A stretch of 53,612 bases of DNA from an uncultured Bacteroidales bacterium (GCA_947074105.1 CAMTON010000014.1:1-53612), one strand, 5' to 3'; numbered from the stretch's first letter, positions 26,929 to 36,149 are shown. The notes: a model not told the origin generated them from the letters alone. Program-made: numbers and translations.

Positions 26929-26982
26929 AAAACGGCCATTTTAAAGTATGTCTTACTGCATAATCTTTAAAACGGCCGTTTT
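26929..26982. terminator. Long hairpin
   Basis: An 18-bp stem with one mismatch (26929-26946 with 26965-26982, AAAACGGCC...) with T-rich ends on both strands. It stands apart from the yajL terminator and may be an independent terminator or repeat. Confidence 0.6.
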
Positions 26983-27009
26983 ATTTTGGAAAATAATATA
27001 TCAGATTTA

Positions 27010-27036
27010 TTGAAATCCTTTATTTAAGGATTTCAA
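27010..27036 (-). terminator. Terminator-like hairpin after the DJ-1 gene
   Basis: 11-bp stem TTGAAATCCTT with its complement, 5-base loop, 14 bases beyond the stop. Confidence 0.6.
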
Positions 27037-27050
27037 TTTTCAATCAGAAT

Positions 27051-27599
27051 TTAGATAAAAAGCATTCCGGAAGCTATCTGTTTAGCTGTATCCGCATCTT
27101 TCAGAAGTTCGAGCAGTTTAAAACTGAAATCAGAGGCAGTGGCAGGGCCACGGCTTGTAATTATGTTACCATCTACTACGATTTTTTCTGTTGTTATGGT
27201 TGCGCCTTCAAGATATTGCTCAAATCCGGGATATGAAATAGCTTTTTTACCTTTAAGGATCCCCATCTTTCCAAATACCATTGGAGCAGCACAGATTGCG
27301 GCTACATATTTACCGAGTCTGTTGAATTCGGCAATAAGCTGTATCAGCGGTTCGTATTCAAGTAAGTTGGTGGCACCCGGAAGTCCGCCCGGCAATATTA
27401 CCATATTTCCTAACCCGAAATCCGTTTCAGAGAAAAGAGAGTCTGCGATAACAGGAATTCCATGCGCACCGTTTACCTGAAGAGAGTCGGAAACAGATAC
27501 GGTCTGTACATCAACCTCTCCTCTGCGTAGAATGTCGATGATCGTTATGGCCTCTACTTCTTCAAATCCGGTTGCTAAAAAAACAAATGCTTTTTTCAT
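27051..27599 (-). CDS. DJ-1/PfpI family protein (YajL-like)
   Basis: 182-residue DJ-1 superfamily protein, close in length and motifs to YajL/ThiJ. The start KKAFVFLATGFEEVEAI contains the conserved Glu16, ILPGGLPGA is the flavodoxin-like turn, and the reactive Cys103 sits in VAAICAAPMVFGK. SYPGFEQYL and TSRGPATASDFS are also typical. Members have chaperone, glyoxalase or deglycase activity; the real substrate in this organism is unknown. It is a single gene ending at a hairpin. Confidence 0.9.
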   Translation of the reverse strand: MKKAFVFLATGFEEVEAITIIDILRRGEVDVQTVSVSDSLQVNGAHGIPVIADSLFSETDFGLGNMVILPGGLPGATNLLEYEPLIQLIAEFNRLGKYVAAICAAPMVFGKMGILKGKKAISYPGFEQYLEGATITTEKIVVDGNIITSRGPATASDFSFKLLELLKDADTAKQIASGMLFI

Positions 27600-27656
27600 T
27601 TTAGATTAATATTAGTGTTAAGAATAAAGATAATTTGCTGATAAAAATAGTAAAAT

Positions 27657-28862
27657 TTACTGATTATCATCAAACGGTTCCGGTCTTACCTCATTTTCCG
27701 ACTCTCCGGAAAGATAATTCAGATAAGGGAACATACTGTCTTTTATCTTATTAAGACCATATTCATCTTCAATTTCTGTTTTTACGTTTTCCTCAAAAAG
27801 CTTTTGTTCTTCTTCCAGATATTTATAATATGAAATGTTGCGGCCTTTTTCTCCGAAGATACTCAGGATAGATACTCCAAGGATATCTTTCGGACGTAAA
27901 GGTAAAGTATGATTGAAAAGATAAGATTCGCTGGCGAATTCTTCATCGCTTATGCTTGCAGGTTTATTCCATGTATGAATAAATCTCAGACGCCAGTAAG
28001 CATCCCATGGGATATTTACAAGGAAAAATGCTTTTGTCTGATTTATAACCTCAAGGTTATTAGTAAATTCTTCCTGTGTAAGGAGCCCTTTGCTGTTCAT
28101 CATGTCAACTATAAACACAGCTCCCCACAGAATGCTTGCCGCATATTCAAAGGTGTCAAGGAATTCAATGTCAAGGAGTCTGTATATGTACTGACGGAAT
28201 TCCGCTTCATCGATGACAAGATTTTTCTTTTCACCATGAGGCTCTTTGTCAAAGAAGTCAAAGAAGCCTTCTGCTATGTTTTCTGCAGTGATTGTAGATA
28301 TATTGTATTTATAGCATGTCTCAACAAAATCTTTGCGTATTGACAGAAGCCGTGCGTCTTTTATGTTGCTTGGTATGCTTGACAGATAGCTTTTAAGAAT
28401 CTTTATCTGTTTTTTGTCTAAAATGATGTTATTGCTTATAAGATGGGCTACATTTTTCTTCACAATGTCGTATTTGCCATATGCGTCCATTACATCGAGA
28501 ATGTGTACATATAGTAAAAAGTCTTCTTCCGGATTGTTTGACAATTCTTCAAGATAGGTTCCCAGTTTAGATGGCTCGTTTCGGAACAGGTTATAGTATA
28601 TCAACTCGGGCAAAAGAGAAAAAATAGTGTCATTATATAAATCAGGCTGACACTCTTTAAGTGTTATGGCAAGTGACTCGGCTTTGCTGAACTTTTTCTC
28701 TTCATATAATGTGTCTGCCAGAAGATCTATAGTCATAACCATTAAATTATGCTTGTCTAAATCATCCTGAGGCACTTCATCCATAATATAGCCTAGGGCT
28801 ACATCGTATAAGTCAATGAGTTTTTGCTTGCGACAAGCATCGATAAATTTTTCTGTGTTCAT
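27657..28862 (-). CDS. Cytoplasmic helical protein of unknown function
   Basis: 401 residues, no signal peptide or membrane span. The sequence looks almost entirely alpha-helical with a TPR- or HEAT-like rhythm in the first half (LLADTLYEEKKFSKAESLAITLKE, then a row of helices to about 170). The C-terminal part contains FLVNIPWDAYWRLRFIHTW and ends in an acidic tail. I recognise no catalytic motif. It is divergent from the P-type ATPase homologue, with 232 bases between, which may indicate shared regulation but not a shared role. Confidence 0.75.
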   Translation of the reverse strand: MNTEKFIDACRKQKLIDLYDVALGYIMDEVPQDDLDKHNLMVMTIDLLADTLYEEKKFSKAESLAITLKECQPDLYNDTIFSLLPELIYYNLFRNEPSKLGTYLEELSNNPEEDFLLYVHILDVMDAYGKYDIVKKNVAHLISNNIILDKKQIKILKSYLSSIPSNIKDARLLSIRKDFVETCYKYNISTITAENIAEGFFDFFDKEPHGEKKNLVIDEAEFRQYIYRLLDIEFLDTFEYAASILWGAVFIVDMMNSKGLLTQEEFTNNLEVINQTKAFFLVNIPWDAYWRLRFIHTWNKPASISDEEFASESYLFNHTLPLRPKDILGVSILSIFGEKGRNISYYKYLEEEQKLFEENVKTEIEDEYGLNKIKDSMFPYLNYLSGESENEVRPEPFDDNQ

Positions 28863-29094
28863 AACATTGCTGATTGAGATGGTATCTTTTCCCTATAACA
28901 TAATTAAAGAATTTTGTGTTCGGAATAACGGAAATAAATCTTTCATATTCTGATAATTGCTTTAACTATAATACAGTAATTATAATTTAACTTAATCATA
29001 ACTTCTTCTAATTAAATAATACAGTTTCGTTTTTAATTAATGAACACACTAATATAAATGACCGTTTTAAAATCATGATAAATAGCGTTTAATA

Positions 29095-31404
29095 ATGAAA
29101 GAGAAATTTGATATAGAGGGTTTACAGTGCCCGACATGTGCACATAGACTACAGAAGAAATTATTAAAGCTCAACGGAATTCATGATGCCACTGTAAATA
29201 TGGCCTCCGAGACAATCATTATAGATTATGATGAAAAGGTAATAGACAAAAAAACAATTGCACAGGAGATTGAAAATCTTGGTTATCAACTGATATTGCC
29301 AAACCTGACTAACAATTATTTCGGTGGATGTACTAGTAACAAACCGAAGATCGAATATTATGGCAGACTTACTACCATATCGGTAATATTGTTTATTCCG
29401 TTGCTGGTTATCGGACTGGGACAGAATTTTATATTGGGTTTTACCAACTTCATAGAGTCAAGAAATCTTGTAAGCAATAATCTGTTGTTACAGTTCATTC
29501 TATCGACTGCTATCCTTATTGTTGGTCTTCCTATATTGAAAAACGGCTTTCTGATGCTGTTCCGACTTCATGCAAATACCGACTCCCTGATTGCTCTCGG
29601 CGCAACAATGTCGTATATATATAGCTGTATTATCGGTTACAGGATGCTTTTCATTTTTGATGACTATCCGTCACTGCTTTATTTTGCTGCGAGTTCGGCA
29701 ATGATAGTATTCAGAATTCTCGGCTATTATATAGAGAAAAGAATTTCTGTGAGGAATAAGGTGAATATTATGCCGTTTCTTAAACTTGTGCCCGATAGCG
29801 TGAATGTCATTAAGCTAAGGGATCCGGAAGAAGAACCGGCAGAAGAGGTAAAAACCAAATTTGCAAATCCTCTGATAAACGGTAATGAATATCTTAAAAA
29901 AGAAGATATCCTTAATCTTCATATTGACGATGTGATGGCTGTTATAAGCGGCGACCGTGTAGCGGCTGACGGAGAAATAATAAGAGGTACTGCGCTTATT
30001 AATGAAACTATATATTCGGGAAGCGCAGGTCTTAAGCGCGTTACTTCGGGTGATAAGATACTTGCCGGTACTCTTGTTTCGGAAGGAGAGTTGTGTATCA
30101 GGGTAAATAAGATAGGAAAGGATACTTTCCTTAATTCACTTATTACAATGTTGCAGGAAGGAGAGAATTCGAAAGCGGACATTAATAATTTTACCGATAA
30201 GGTTTCTTCGGTAACAATACGAGTGATACTTATTCTTGCTTTTGTCTCGTCGGTTTTATGGTATATAGCGGGCGAGGATTTTTCGTTCGCCATAAGCATA
30301 TTCCTTTCCGTTCTTATAATAGGATGTCCTGTAGCTACAGGTATAGCGGTTCCGCTGTCTTCTTTATTTGCCGTTAAATATGGTTCTAAGAAAGGAATTA
30401 TAATAAGAAAGATCAATTCCATTGAGGTAATAAGAAAATCAACTGCATTTGTTTTCAATCAGACGGGTACACTGACAAAAGGTGTTCCGAAAGTGACAGA
30501 CGTAATTCTTACAGGTAATTATTCACGTGACAGACTGTTGTTTTTCGCCGCTTCAGCTGAGTCTATTTCTCTTCACCCTGTAGCGACAGCCATTGTTGCT
30601 GAAGCTGCAAGACTTAATATAGAAATGAAAGCTCCCGAACCTTTCCGTTATATTCAGGGTGAGGGGATAGAGGCAAATATAGATGATACGCGAGTGGATA
30701 TAGGCAATTATAAACTGATGAAACTGCTTCGGATAAATGAAGAAGAGATCGACCGCGCAATTCATGTTTATAAACGTCTTACTCAGGATGGGAAATCGGC
30801 TGTTTTTGTAGTGATTGAAAATAAGATTGAGGGGATAATAGCTATGATAGATGAAATACGTCCTAAAGCAAAAGATGTGATAGATTTCATAAACTCCAAG
30901 GATAAGGAGACCGTTCTGCTTACCGGTGACCATTGGCATACAGCAAGTCTGCTATCAGAGAAAATCGATATTCATAAGACATTTGCAGAGGTTCCAGTAG
31001 CAAACAGAGCCCGTACTATAAGGAAAATTCAGTATGAGGATAATATTGTCGTTATGGTGGGTGACGGTATTAATGATGCTCAGGCTATAGTTCAGGCAGA
31101 CTCAGGAATCGTAATAGGTACACCTGATACTATTGCGGCAGATGTAGCGGATGTTATTATTATTAATAATGATCTCAGACTACTGCAGACTTTGATAAAA
31201 CTTGCAGACAAGACGGTCAGAAACATAAAGGAAAATATATTTTTCATTTTTATCTATAATCTTTTTATGCTTCCTATAGCAATGGGATTTCTGTATTTGT
31301 TAGGAACAAATATAATACTCGATCCTATACTCGCATCAGCAGTTATGTTTTTAGGAGTTATCACGGTTTTGATAAATTCCTTCAGACTTAATTATTTCAA
31401 ATAA
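29095..31404 (+). CDS. P1B-type (heavy-metal) ATPase homologue lacking catalytic residues
   Basis: 769-residue protein with the full layout of a copper/zinc-type P-ATPase: HMA domain (1-68, GLQCPTC with Cys12 and Cys15), four hydrophobic spans (about 85-205), actuator domain, two more spans, P and N domains, and a last pair of spans with YNLFMLPIAMG. Key residues are changed: the phosphorylated Asp and following Lys of DKTGT are Asn455-Gln456 (FNQTGTLTKG); the actuator TGE is SGS (308-310); the membrane CPC is CPV (411-413). SLHP, LTGD and GDGINDA are kept, so folding and perhaps nucleotide binding remain. All are intact codons, not frameshifts. It probably cannot pump by the usual cycle and may sense, bind or regulate metal. 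The DUF3943 gene follows 31 bases later. Confidence 0.9.
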   Translation: MKEKFDIEGLQCPTCAHRLQKKLLKLNGIHDATVNMASETIIIDYDEKVIDKKTIAQEIENLGYQLILPNLTNNYFGGCTSNKPKIEYYGRLTTISVILFIPLLVIGLGQNFILGFTNFIESRNLVSNNLLLQFILSTAILIVGLPILKNGFLMLFRLHANTDSLIALGATMSYIYSCIIGYRMLFIFDDYPSLLYFAASSAMIVFRILGYYIEKRISVRNKVNIMPFLKLVPDSVNVIKLRDPEEEPAEEVKTKFANPLINGNEYLKKEDILNLHIDDVMAVISGDRVAADGEIIRGTALINETIYSGSAGLKRVTSGDKILAGTLVSEGELCIRVNKIGKDTFLNSLITMLQEGENSKADINNFTDKVSSVTIRVILILAFVSSVLWYIAGEDFSFAISIFLSVLIIGCPVATGIAVPLSSLFAVKYGSKKGIIIRKINSIEVIRKSTAFVFNQTGTLTKGVPKVTDVILTGNYSRDRLLFFAASAESISLHPVATAIVAEAARLNIEMKAPEPFRYIQGEGIEANIDDTRVDIGNYKLMKLLRINEEEIDRAIHVYKRLTQDGKSAVFVVIENKIEGIIAMIDEIRPKAKDVIDFINSKDKETVLLTGDHWHTASLLSEKIDIHKTFAEVPVANRARTIRKIQYEDNIVVMVGDGINDAQAIVQADSGIVIGTPDTIAADVADVIIINNDLRLLQTLIKLADKTVRNIKENIFFIFIYNLFMLPIAMGFLYLLGTNIILDPILASAVMFLGVITVLINSFRLNYFK

Positions 31405-31435
31405 AAGAATAGATAATAACCTTTAATGAATATTT

Positions 31436-33082
31436 ATGAGATTTATATTAAGACAAATATTTATACTCTTGTTTTCTTTTATTTCTTTAGTCGGTTATAG
31501 TCAGTATTCAAACGATCCTAAATTAAAGGAACCTGCCAGGCAGAGTAATTATCTGCGTCCCGGGTTTAATCAGCATCCTACGGTTCTGAATCATTATTTC
31601 GTATATCCGGATACTCTTCCGCGCCCTTTGCGCGCAGCATTGCTATCTCTTTTTCCGGACGTTTTTATTTTTTCTATAAACAGATGGATAAATAAAAGTG
31701 ATTTTGCATATATCACAGGTCAGACGATTACTAATAACTTTATGTTTAATGCTTTATGGGATAATGACCTGTGGGGGACCAATCTGTTGTCTCATCCGTT
31801 TCACGGCAGTCTGGATTATAATGGAGCAAGGGTGTCGGGAATGAATTATTGGCAATGTTTTCCATATGTTTTTACTGCCAGTTTTATCTGGGAGACTATT
31901 CTGGAGAACGAGCCGCCTTCTTTTAATGATCAGATAGCAACAAGTATTGGCGGAATGGTTCTCGGAGAGGCTTCTTATAGAATTTCATCTTCAATATTAA
32001 AAGATAACACTAAAGGTTTTCAGAGAGTAGTACGTGAAGTCTTTGGGGCGGTAACTTGTCCAATGAACGGTATAAACAGGCTGCTTACAGGACAGATGTG
32101 GAAAGTTCAGAGTAACCCGAGAAATCTGGAGTATTTTTCCGACAACCTGAAGAACTATTATATTTCATCATTTAACAAGAATCTTTATCATAATGAATAT
32201 TGTGCTCCTAAGATTAAATATATGTATCCGGATTCAAAACATCTGGGCTATAAGTATGTAAATATTCAGGCAAATGCTGAAGTTTCTTATAGAAATGTCA
32301 GATTTAATAATCCGAAGCACAAAAATGATGCGTCACCGTTTATTTCTGTTAACTATGTTTATGGCAATCCTTTCGATACTTATGATGTTCATCCGCTTGA
32401 TTACTTTCGTTTCAAAGTAGGGCTTAATATAAAGAAAGATGATAATTTTCTTAATTTCCTGGAAGTAACGGGGCTTTTATGGGGAAAGGAAATCAAACAG
32501 GAATATAATGGTATAAATGCTATGTGGGGGATATTCCAGCATTTCAGGTATAAAGATAGAGAAGGAATTAAAACTGATTCAATACCAACATGGAGATATT
32601 CGGATCCGGCAAGTGTAGGTATAGGGATAATAACTGATACACGTACTCCCAAGAATAATTTTCTTTTCGAAGGGCATCTCAATCTTGCTTTTCTTGCAAG
32701 TGCTCCGGCGAGTAATTTTAGCCTTAAAGGACGTCAGTATAATTATGGACAGGGTTATAGTATAAACCTGTTATTTGATTATACATTCAGTAACAGAGTT
32801 AATCTGGGAATGGAAAATTATTTGCTTCAGTTTTTTACATGGAAAGGATACGATAAGAATATAATAGTGGAAGCTCAGGATATAAAGACTTTCAGGGCTA
32901 TGGGAGATAAGGGTAATACTGTTTTATTTCAGATAAGGCCTTATATGAATGTTTATCTGTTCAGCGGACTGTCGCTTCATTTTAATTATACGATGTTTAA
33001 TCAATATACATATAATAAGGATTATCCTAATTTAAGCACATCTTTTTCCGATTATAATTTAGGTCTTCGCTATAATTTCTAG
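31436..33082 (+). CDS. DUF3943-family envelope protein
   Basis: 548-residue secreted protein (signal peptide to about residue 21, SLVGYSQ). Residues 80-230 match the DUF3943 pattern as I know it: HPFHGSLDYNGARVSGMNYWQCFPYVF, FIWETILENEPPSFNDQIATSIGGMVLGEASYRIS. The C-terminal half is rich in alternating aromatic/polar strands and ends in YNLGLRYNF, with a terminal Phe like an outer-membrane beta barrel. It is probably co-transcribed with the pseudo-ATPase 31 bases upstream. The molecular function of the family is unknown. Confidence 0.85.
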   Translation: MRFILRQIFILLFSFISLVGYSQYSNDPKLKEPARQSNYLRPGFNQHPTVLNHYFVYPDTLPRPLRAALLSLFPDVFIFSINRWINKSDFAYITGQTITNNFMFNALWDNDLWGTNLLSHPFHGSLDYNGARVSGMNYWQCFPYVFTASFIWETILENEPPSFNDQIATSIGGMVLGEASYRISSSILKDNTKGFQRVVREVFGAVTCPMNGINRLLTGQMWKVQSNPRNLEYFSDNLKNYYISSFNKNLYHNEYCAPKIKYMYPDSKHLGYKYVNIQANAEVSYRNVRFNNPKHKNDASPFISVNYVYGNPFDTYDVHPLDYFRFKVGLNIKKDDNFLNFLEVTGLLWGKEIKQEYNGINAMWGIFQHFRYKDREGIKTDSIPTWRYSDPASVGIGIITDTRTPKNNFLFEGHLNLAFLASAPASNFSLKGRQYNYGQGYSINLLFDYTFSNRVNLGMENYLLQFFTWKGYDKNIIVEAQDIKTFRAMGDKGNTVLFQIRPYMNVYLFSGLSLHFNYTMFNQYTYNKDYPNLSTSFSDYNLGLRYNF

Positions 33083-33096
33083 ATAAAAGGATAGGA

Positions 33097-33260
33097 GATT
33101 ATTATAACTTGTCTTGATAAATTTCTCTTTATCATAATCGTAATTTTATTATTGTTGAATGATTGTTATGACCTGTATTGATAAATTTTCCTCAAAAGAC
33201 TTTCTTATATTATAAGCACTTCAGGATTATTATAACCTGATTTAATATTTTTTTCGGATG
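33097..33260. repeat. Diverged 64-bp tandem repeat, three units
   Basis: GATTATTATAACTTG, GATTGTTATGACCTG and GATTATTATAACCTG start at 33097, 33161 and 33225, exactly 64 bp apart. The first two units continue with TTGATAAATTT and the third with a related AT-rich stretch. The core resembles that of the 63-bp array at 15878-16036. Confidence 0.65.
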
Positions 33261-33327
33261 TTAAGTACTTATAGTAAGCTTAGGCGATTAAGAAGTCAGG
33301 TATTATAGAAATAGTATATAAAAGAAA

Positions 33328-33364
33328 AAAAGGATTATCGAAATCCTGTTTCAACAATCCTTTT
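33328..33364 (-). terminator. Terminator of the beta-barrel gene
   Basis: 9-bp stem AAAAGGATT with its complement, followed on the minus strand by a long T run. Confidence 0.7.
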
Positions 33365-33404
33365 AATATTGTTTTATGCGATGTAATCACATATATTGTT
33401 GTTT

Positions 33405-34082
33405 TTATTTTTTCTTCCCCAGATGAAAAAGGTAAGCTGCTTTTATCGAAACATACTGATGTGCGGAAGATTCAAAATAATCTCTTTTTTCATTAGGAAA
33501 AATATCCCCGAGACCAAAATAATATCGACCTTCAATAATAAATGAATTTTTGCCGAAGCGAAGTTCAAGTCCACCGCCGCCAATGATACCGTAATCAAAT
33601 CTGTTGCTTATAGCAAGACCGTGATGAGTGGTTTCAAAAGCCATTTCTTCAGGTGAAATAATGTTTGTGTTTATTTTGTCGTTTCCAAGATAATAAGAAA
33701 TAGAAGGTCCAAGATTTACAAAACCTTTTACTCTGTTATTTCCAAAGAAAATATGACTCATTATAGGAAGTTCGATATAATCGAATGATCTTTCAAAATG
33801 ATAATTGGGGAAATCCTCAAGACGATCTTTCCAACCTCTTTTGGCATATAACAATTCAGCCTGGATACCAAAGAACTTTTCTTCTATATATCTGTAAACA
33901 ACTCCGAATGTTTCTCCCATCTTAAAATCCTGTACTACATCAGGCTGCATAGAAACTTTGCAAAGGTTCACTCCGCCTGTTATACCTATAGAATGCTCTG
34001 TAGGAAATTTCTTTTGTGAGAATGTTCTAAAACTCACCGAAAATAAGAAACAAAATATTATTATTAATGCTTTTTTTGTCAT
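33405..34082 (-). CDS. Outer-membrane beta-barrel protein (PorT-like type)
   Basis: 225 residues with a signal peptide (to about 22, TFSQ). The rest is an eight- to ten-strand barrel-like pattern: SIGITGGVNLCKV, GETFGVVYRYI, FGIQAELLYAKRGW, FDYIELPIMSHIFF, VKGFVNLGPSISYYLG, FDYGIIGGGGLELRFG, FIIEGRYYFGLG, YVSIKAAYLFHLG. This is the OMP_b-brl_2/PorT-family look common in Bacteroidetes; it does not by itself mean a T9SS component. It is 86 bases downstream of the LysM/binding-protein gene on the same strand. Confidence 0.85.
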   Translation of the reverse strand: MTKKALIIIFCFLFSVSFRTFSQKKFPTEHSIGITGGVNLCKVSMQPDVVQDFKMGETFGVVYRYIEEKFFGIQAELLYAKRGWKDRLEDFPNYHFERSFDYIELPIMSHIFFGNNRVKGFVNLGPSISYYLGNDKINTNIISPEEMAFETTHHGLAISNRFDYGIIGGGGLELRFGKNSFIIEGRYYFGLGDIFPNEKRDYFESSAHQYVSIKAAYLFHLGKKK

Positions 34083-34168
34083 TTCTGAATGATATCGCTA
34101 TAAACTTGTTATATAAAATATATATCTATTTTTTATAAATAGAACAATGATAAGAGAAGTCAATGTTA

Positions 34169-36109
34169 TTATTTAACTTCAATTCTGGTGATAGTATTAT
34201 CAGGTTTGAAGTTGACAAAATATAAACATCTGTTTATGAATCCCCCCCAGTTATTAATTCTTCTGAAGCACATAGCAGTCTGAAGATTGTAAGTGCTCAG
34301 CATGTCAATATGTGAATCGAATCTTTTTCCGTATTTGTTTACGGCATCAAGGAAAAACAAACCTGTATCAAATCCCAGAATTGCATATCTCGGATAAATA
34401 GGCAGGATATCTTTTTCATACCAGAATTTAAACTGATCATAGAATTTTCTTGTTTCCGGTGAAAACGGATTAGTATATATTCTTGTATAGAAATATGTAT
34501 CCATTTCATAGAAATAATCCATAAATTCAGTATAAGTTTGATATTCCGGATAACCGAAAAGAGATAAGTTTATATCGTCATTGTTCTTCTTAAGAATCTG
34601 CATTGAAGGCAAAAGTCCCGAAAGCATCTCTTTGCTTGAAGAAAGCGGAACAAAAACTACTTCCTGAGAAATTGAAAGAATAGAATCAAGGTTATTCAAC
34701 TCTTCAGAACCGGAATATGAATATTCTTTATAATTAATATTTTCAAGTCTCAGTTGATTTTTAAGATATGAAGTGAATTCTTTTTTATCTTCCTTGAAGT
34801 TCTTATCATTAACAAAAACGATCTGGCGTTTTCCGAAAAGCCTTATAAATTCAAGCGAAGACTCCGCGTAAAGATATGAATTAGGAGTATTCAGCTGGAA
34901 TAGAAACGGATTCTTTTCAACATCTGTAGCATCAAACGTAAAAGGATTGATCAGATTAATCTCATGTTTTAATGCATAATTGGAAACGGCATTTAGTTTT
35001 GTATTGTTAGCCGGAGCAATAATCAGATCAGATTTTACAAATCTCTCATTCGTAATCACATTATTGATGTTGTCCGTATCAATATCAAAAACATTGATAT
35101 CAATAGAAATACCTCTTTCTCTTAAACTATCAACAGCAATAAGAAAGCCTTCATAAAACTCAATGTATCTGTTTTGTTTGTTTGCTGAAGCCGATTTATT
35201 TAATGCAAGAGGCAGAAACAATGATACATTAATCATCGGTTCTCTTTTGATTTCAAAATTTTCATTCATCAGTTCCTGCATTTTGACATAATCATCAGCT
35301 ACGGAAGTCTGTGGCTGACTCTGTTCTGCATAATTCTTGGGAACTTTAATGATATCCTTCGGTTTAAGCTTTGTGTGTCCCGGATTTGCTTCCACTAAAG
35401 TGACCAAAGGTATTTTGAACTTTCTGCTTATAGATGCGTAAGTGTCTTTTTTCTGCACTTCATACATCTCATATTCCGGTTCAATAACCTGTGCAGGCTT
35501 ACTGGCAGCAGAACCTGTGCTTTTTATTCTGATAATTCTTCCTATTGCAAAAGTAGACGGAGTAAGTCCTGGATTCTGATCTTTTATATTTTCCATCGAA
35601 ACATTATATCTTTTGGAGATAGAATATAAAGTTTCTTTCGGTTCTATAGTATGATAGATATAATCGTTATTATCAGAAATTATCTGAGGAATCTTTATCG
35701 CTTTTCCTATTACTGGAAACTCGTCTATTTCACTGTTAAGGGCTATGATATCTTTCTTATCTACTTTATACATATGAGCGATATTAGTAAGGCTTTCACC
35801 TTTAATAACAGTATGTATAAAATAAGAATCACTATTTGTCGAACTTGCAGAAGTAGAAGGCTTCACCGGAATCAATATTCTCTGTCCGCTTTTTAAACCC
35901 GACTTGGTTTCGGGATTATATTTTTCTATCTCAGCCTGAGAAATGTTGAATCTTCTTTCAAGGGAATAAAAACCTTCTTTAGGAGTTACTTCATAAATGT
36001 AAAACTCAACACCATTAACCGTAGTTTTAGGAAGATTATCGGTTTGAGAATATATTTCTAAAGAGAACAGTAAAAATAACAGGAAAAAAAGTTTCTGTAA
36101 GTATGACAT
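34169..36109 (-). CDS. Secreted four-LysM protein with periplasmic-binding-protein type 1 domain
   Basis: 646 residues. A signal peptide (1-21) precedes four LysM modules at about 37-82, 96-141, 150-196 and 213-257, each with the pattern of an opening strand, a helix and a final RILIPV- or IIKVPK-type strand; LysM binds peptidoglycan. From about 285 a type 1 periplasmic-binding fold (amino-acid-receptor-like) follows: INVSLFLPLALNK, FYEGFLIAVDSLRERGI, DLIIAPANNTK, QIVFVNDKNFKEDK. The domain ends near the C-terminus and there is no transport partner, so it is more likely a cell-wall sensor or assembly factor than an ABC solute receptor. TATTTTTG at 36142-36149 (minus) is the likely promoter element. 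Confidence 0.9.
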   Translation of the reverse strand: MSYLQKLFFLLFLLFSLEIYSQTDNLPKTTVNGVEFYIYEVTPKEGFYSLERRFNISQAEIEKYNPETKSGLKSGQRILIPVKPSTSASSTNSDSYFIHTVIKGESLTNIAHMYKVDKKDIIALNSEIDEFPVIGKAIKIPQIISDNNDYIYHTIEPKETLYSISKRYNVSMENIKDQNPGLTPSTFAIGRIIRIKSTGSAASKPAQVIEPEYEMYEVQKKDTYASISRKFKIPLVTLVEANPGHTKLKPKDIIKVPKNYAEQSQPQTSVADDYVKMQELMNENFEIKREPMINVSLFLPLALNKSASANKQNRYIEFYEGFLIAVDSLRERGISIDINVFDIDTDNINNVITNERFVKSDLIIAPANNTKLNAVSNYALKHEINLINPFTFDATDVEKNPFLFQLNTPNSYLYAESSLEFIRLFGKRQIVFVNDKNFKEDKKEFTSYLKNQLRLENINYKEYSYSGSEELNNLDSILSISQEVVFVPLSSSKEMLSGLLPSMQILKKNNDDINLSLFGYPEYQTYTEFMDYFYEMDTYFYTRIYTNPFSPETRKFYDQFKFWYEKDILPIYPRYAILGFDTGLFFLDAVNKYGKRFDSHIDMLSTYNLQTAMCFRRINNWGGFINRCLYFVNFKPDNTITRIEVK

Positions 36110-36141
36110 TTCTTATATCGTTTATTTTTAGATGATTTCAT

Positions 36142-36149
36142 CAAAAATA
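36142..36149 (-). promoter_or_regulatory. -7 element for the LysM gene
   Basis: TATTTTTG on the minus strand, 32 bases before the start. A second match, TATATTTG, lies at 36183-36190. Confidence 0.45.

Larger units (their letters stand above)
26535..27050. other. Intergenic gap with repeat element B and two hairpins
   Basis: About 515 bases. It contains the lipoprotein promoter, the 88-bp four-unit repeat (26757-26844), an 18-bp-stem hairpin at 26929-26982 and the yajL-side terminator at 27010-27036. No coding sequence is apparent. Confidence 0.6.
33083..33404. other. Intergenic gap between convergent genes
   Basis: About 320 bases, AT-rich, holding a diverged 64-bp repeat array (33097 to about 33260) and a terminator at 33328-33364. 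No gene seen. Confidence 0.6.

Noticed and set aside
30457..30462. Sequencing error explaining the missing catalytic Asp of the P-type ATPase
   Set aside because: Asp-Lys to Asn-Gln needs changes in two codons, and the TGE and CPC motifs are independently changed while the frame is intact.
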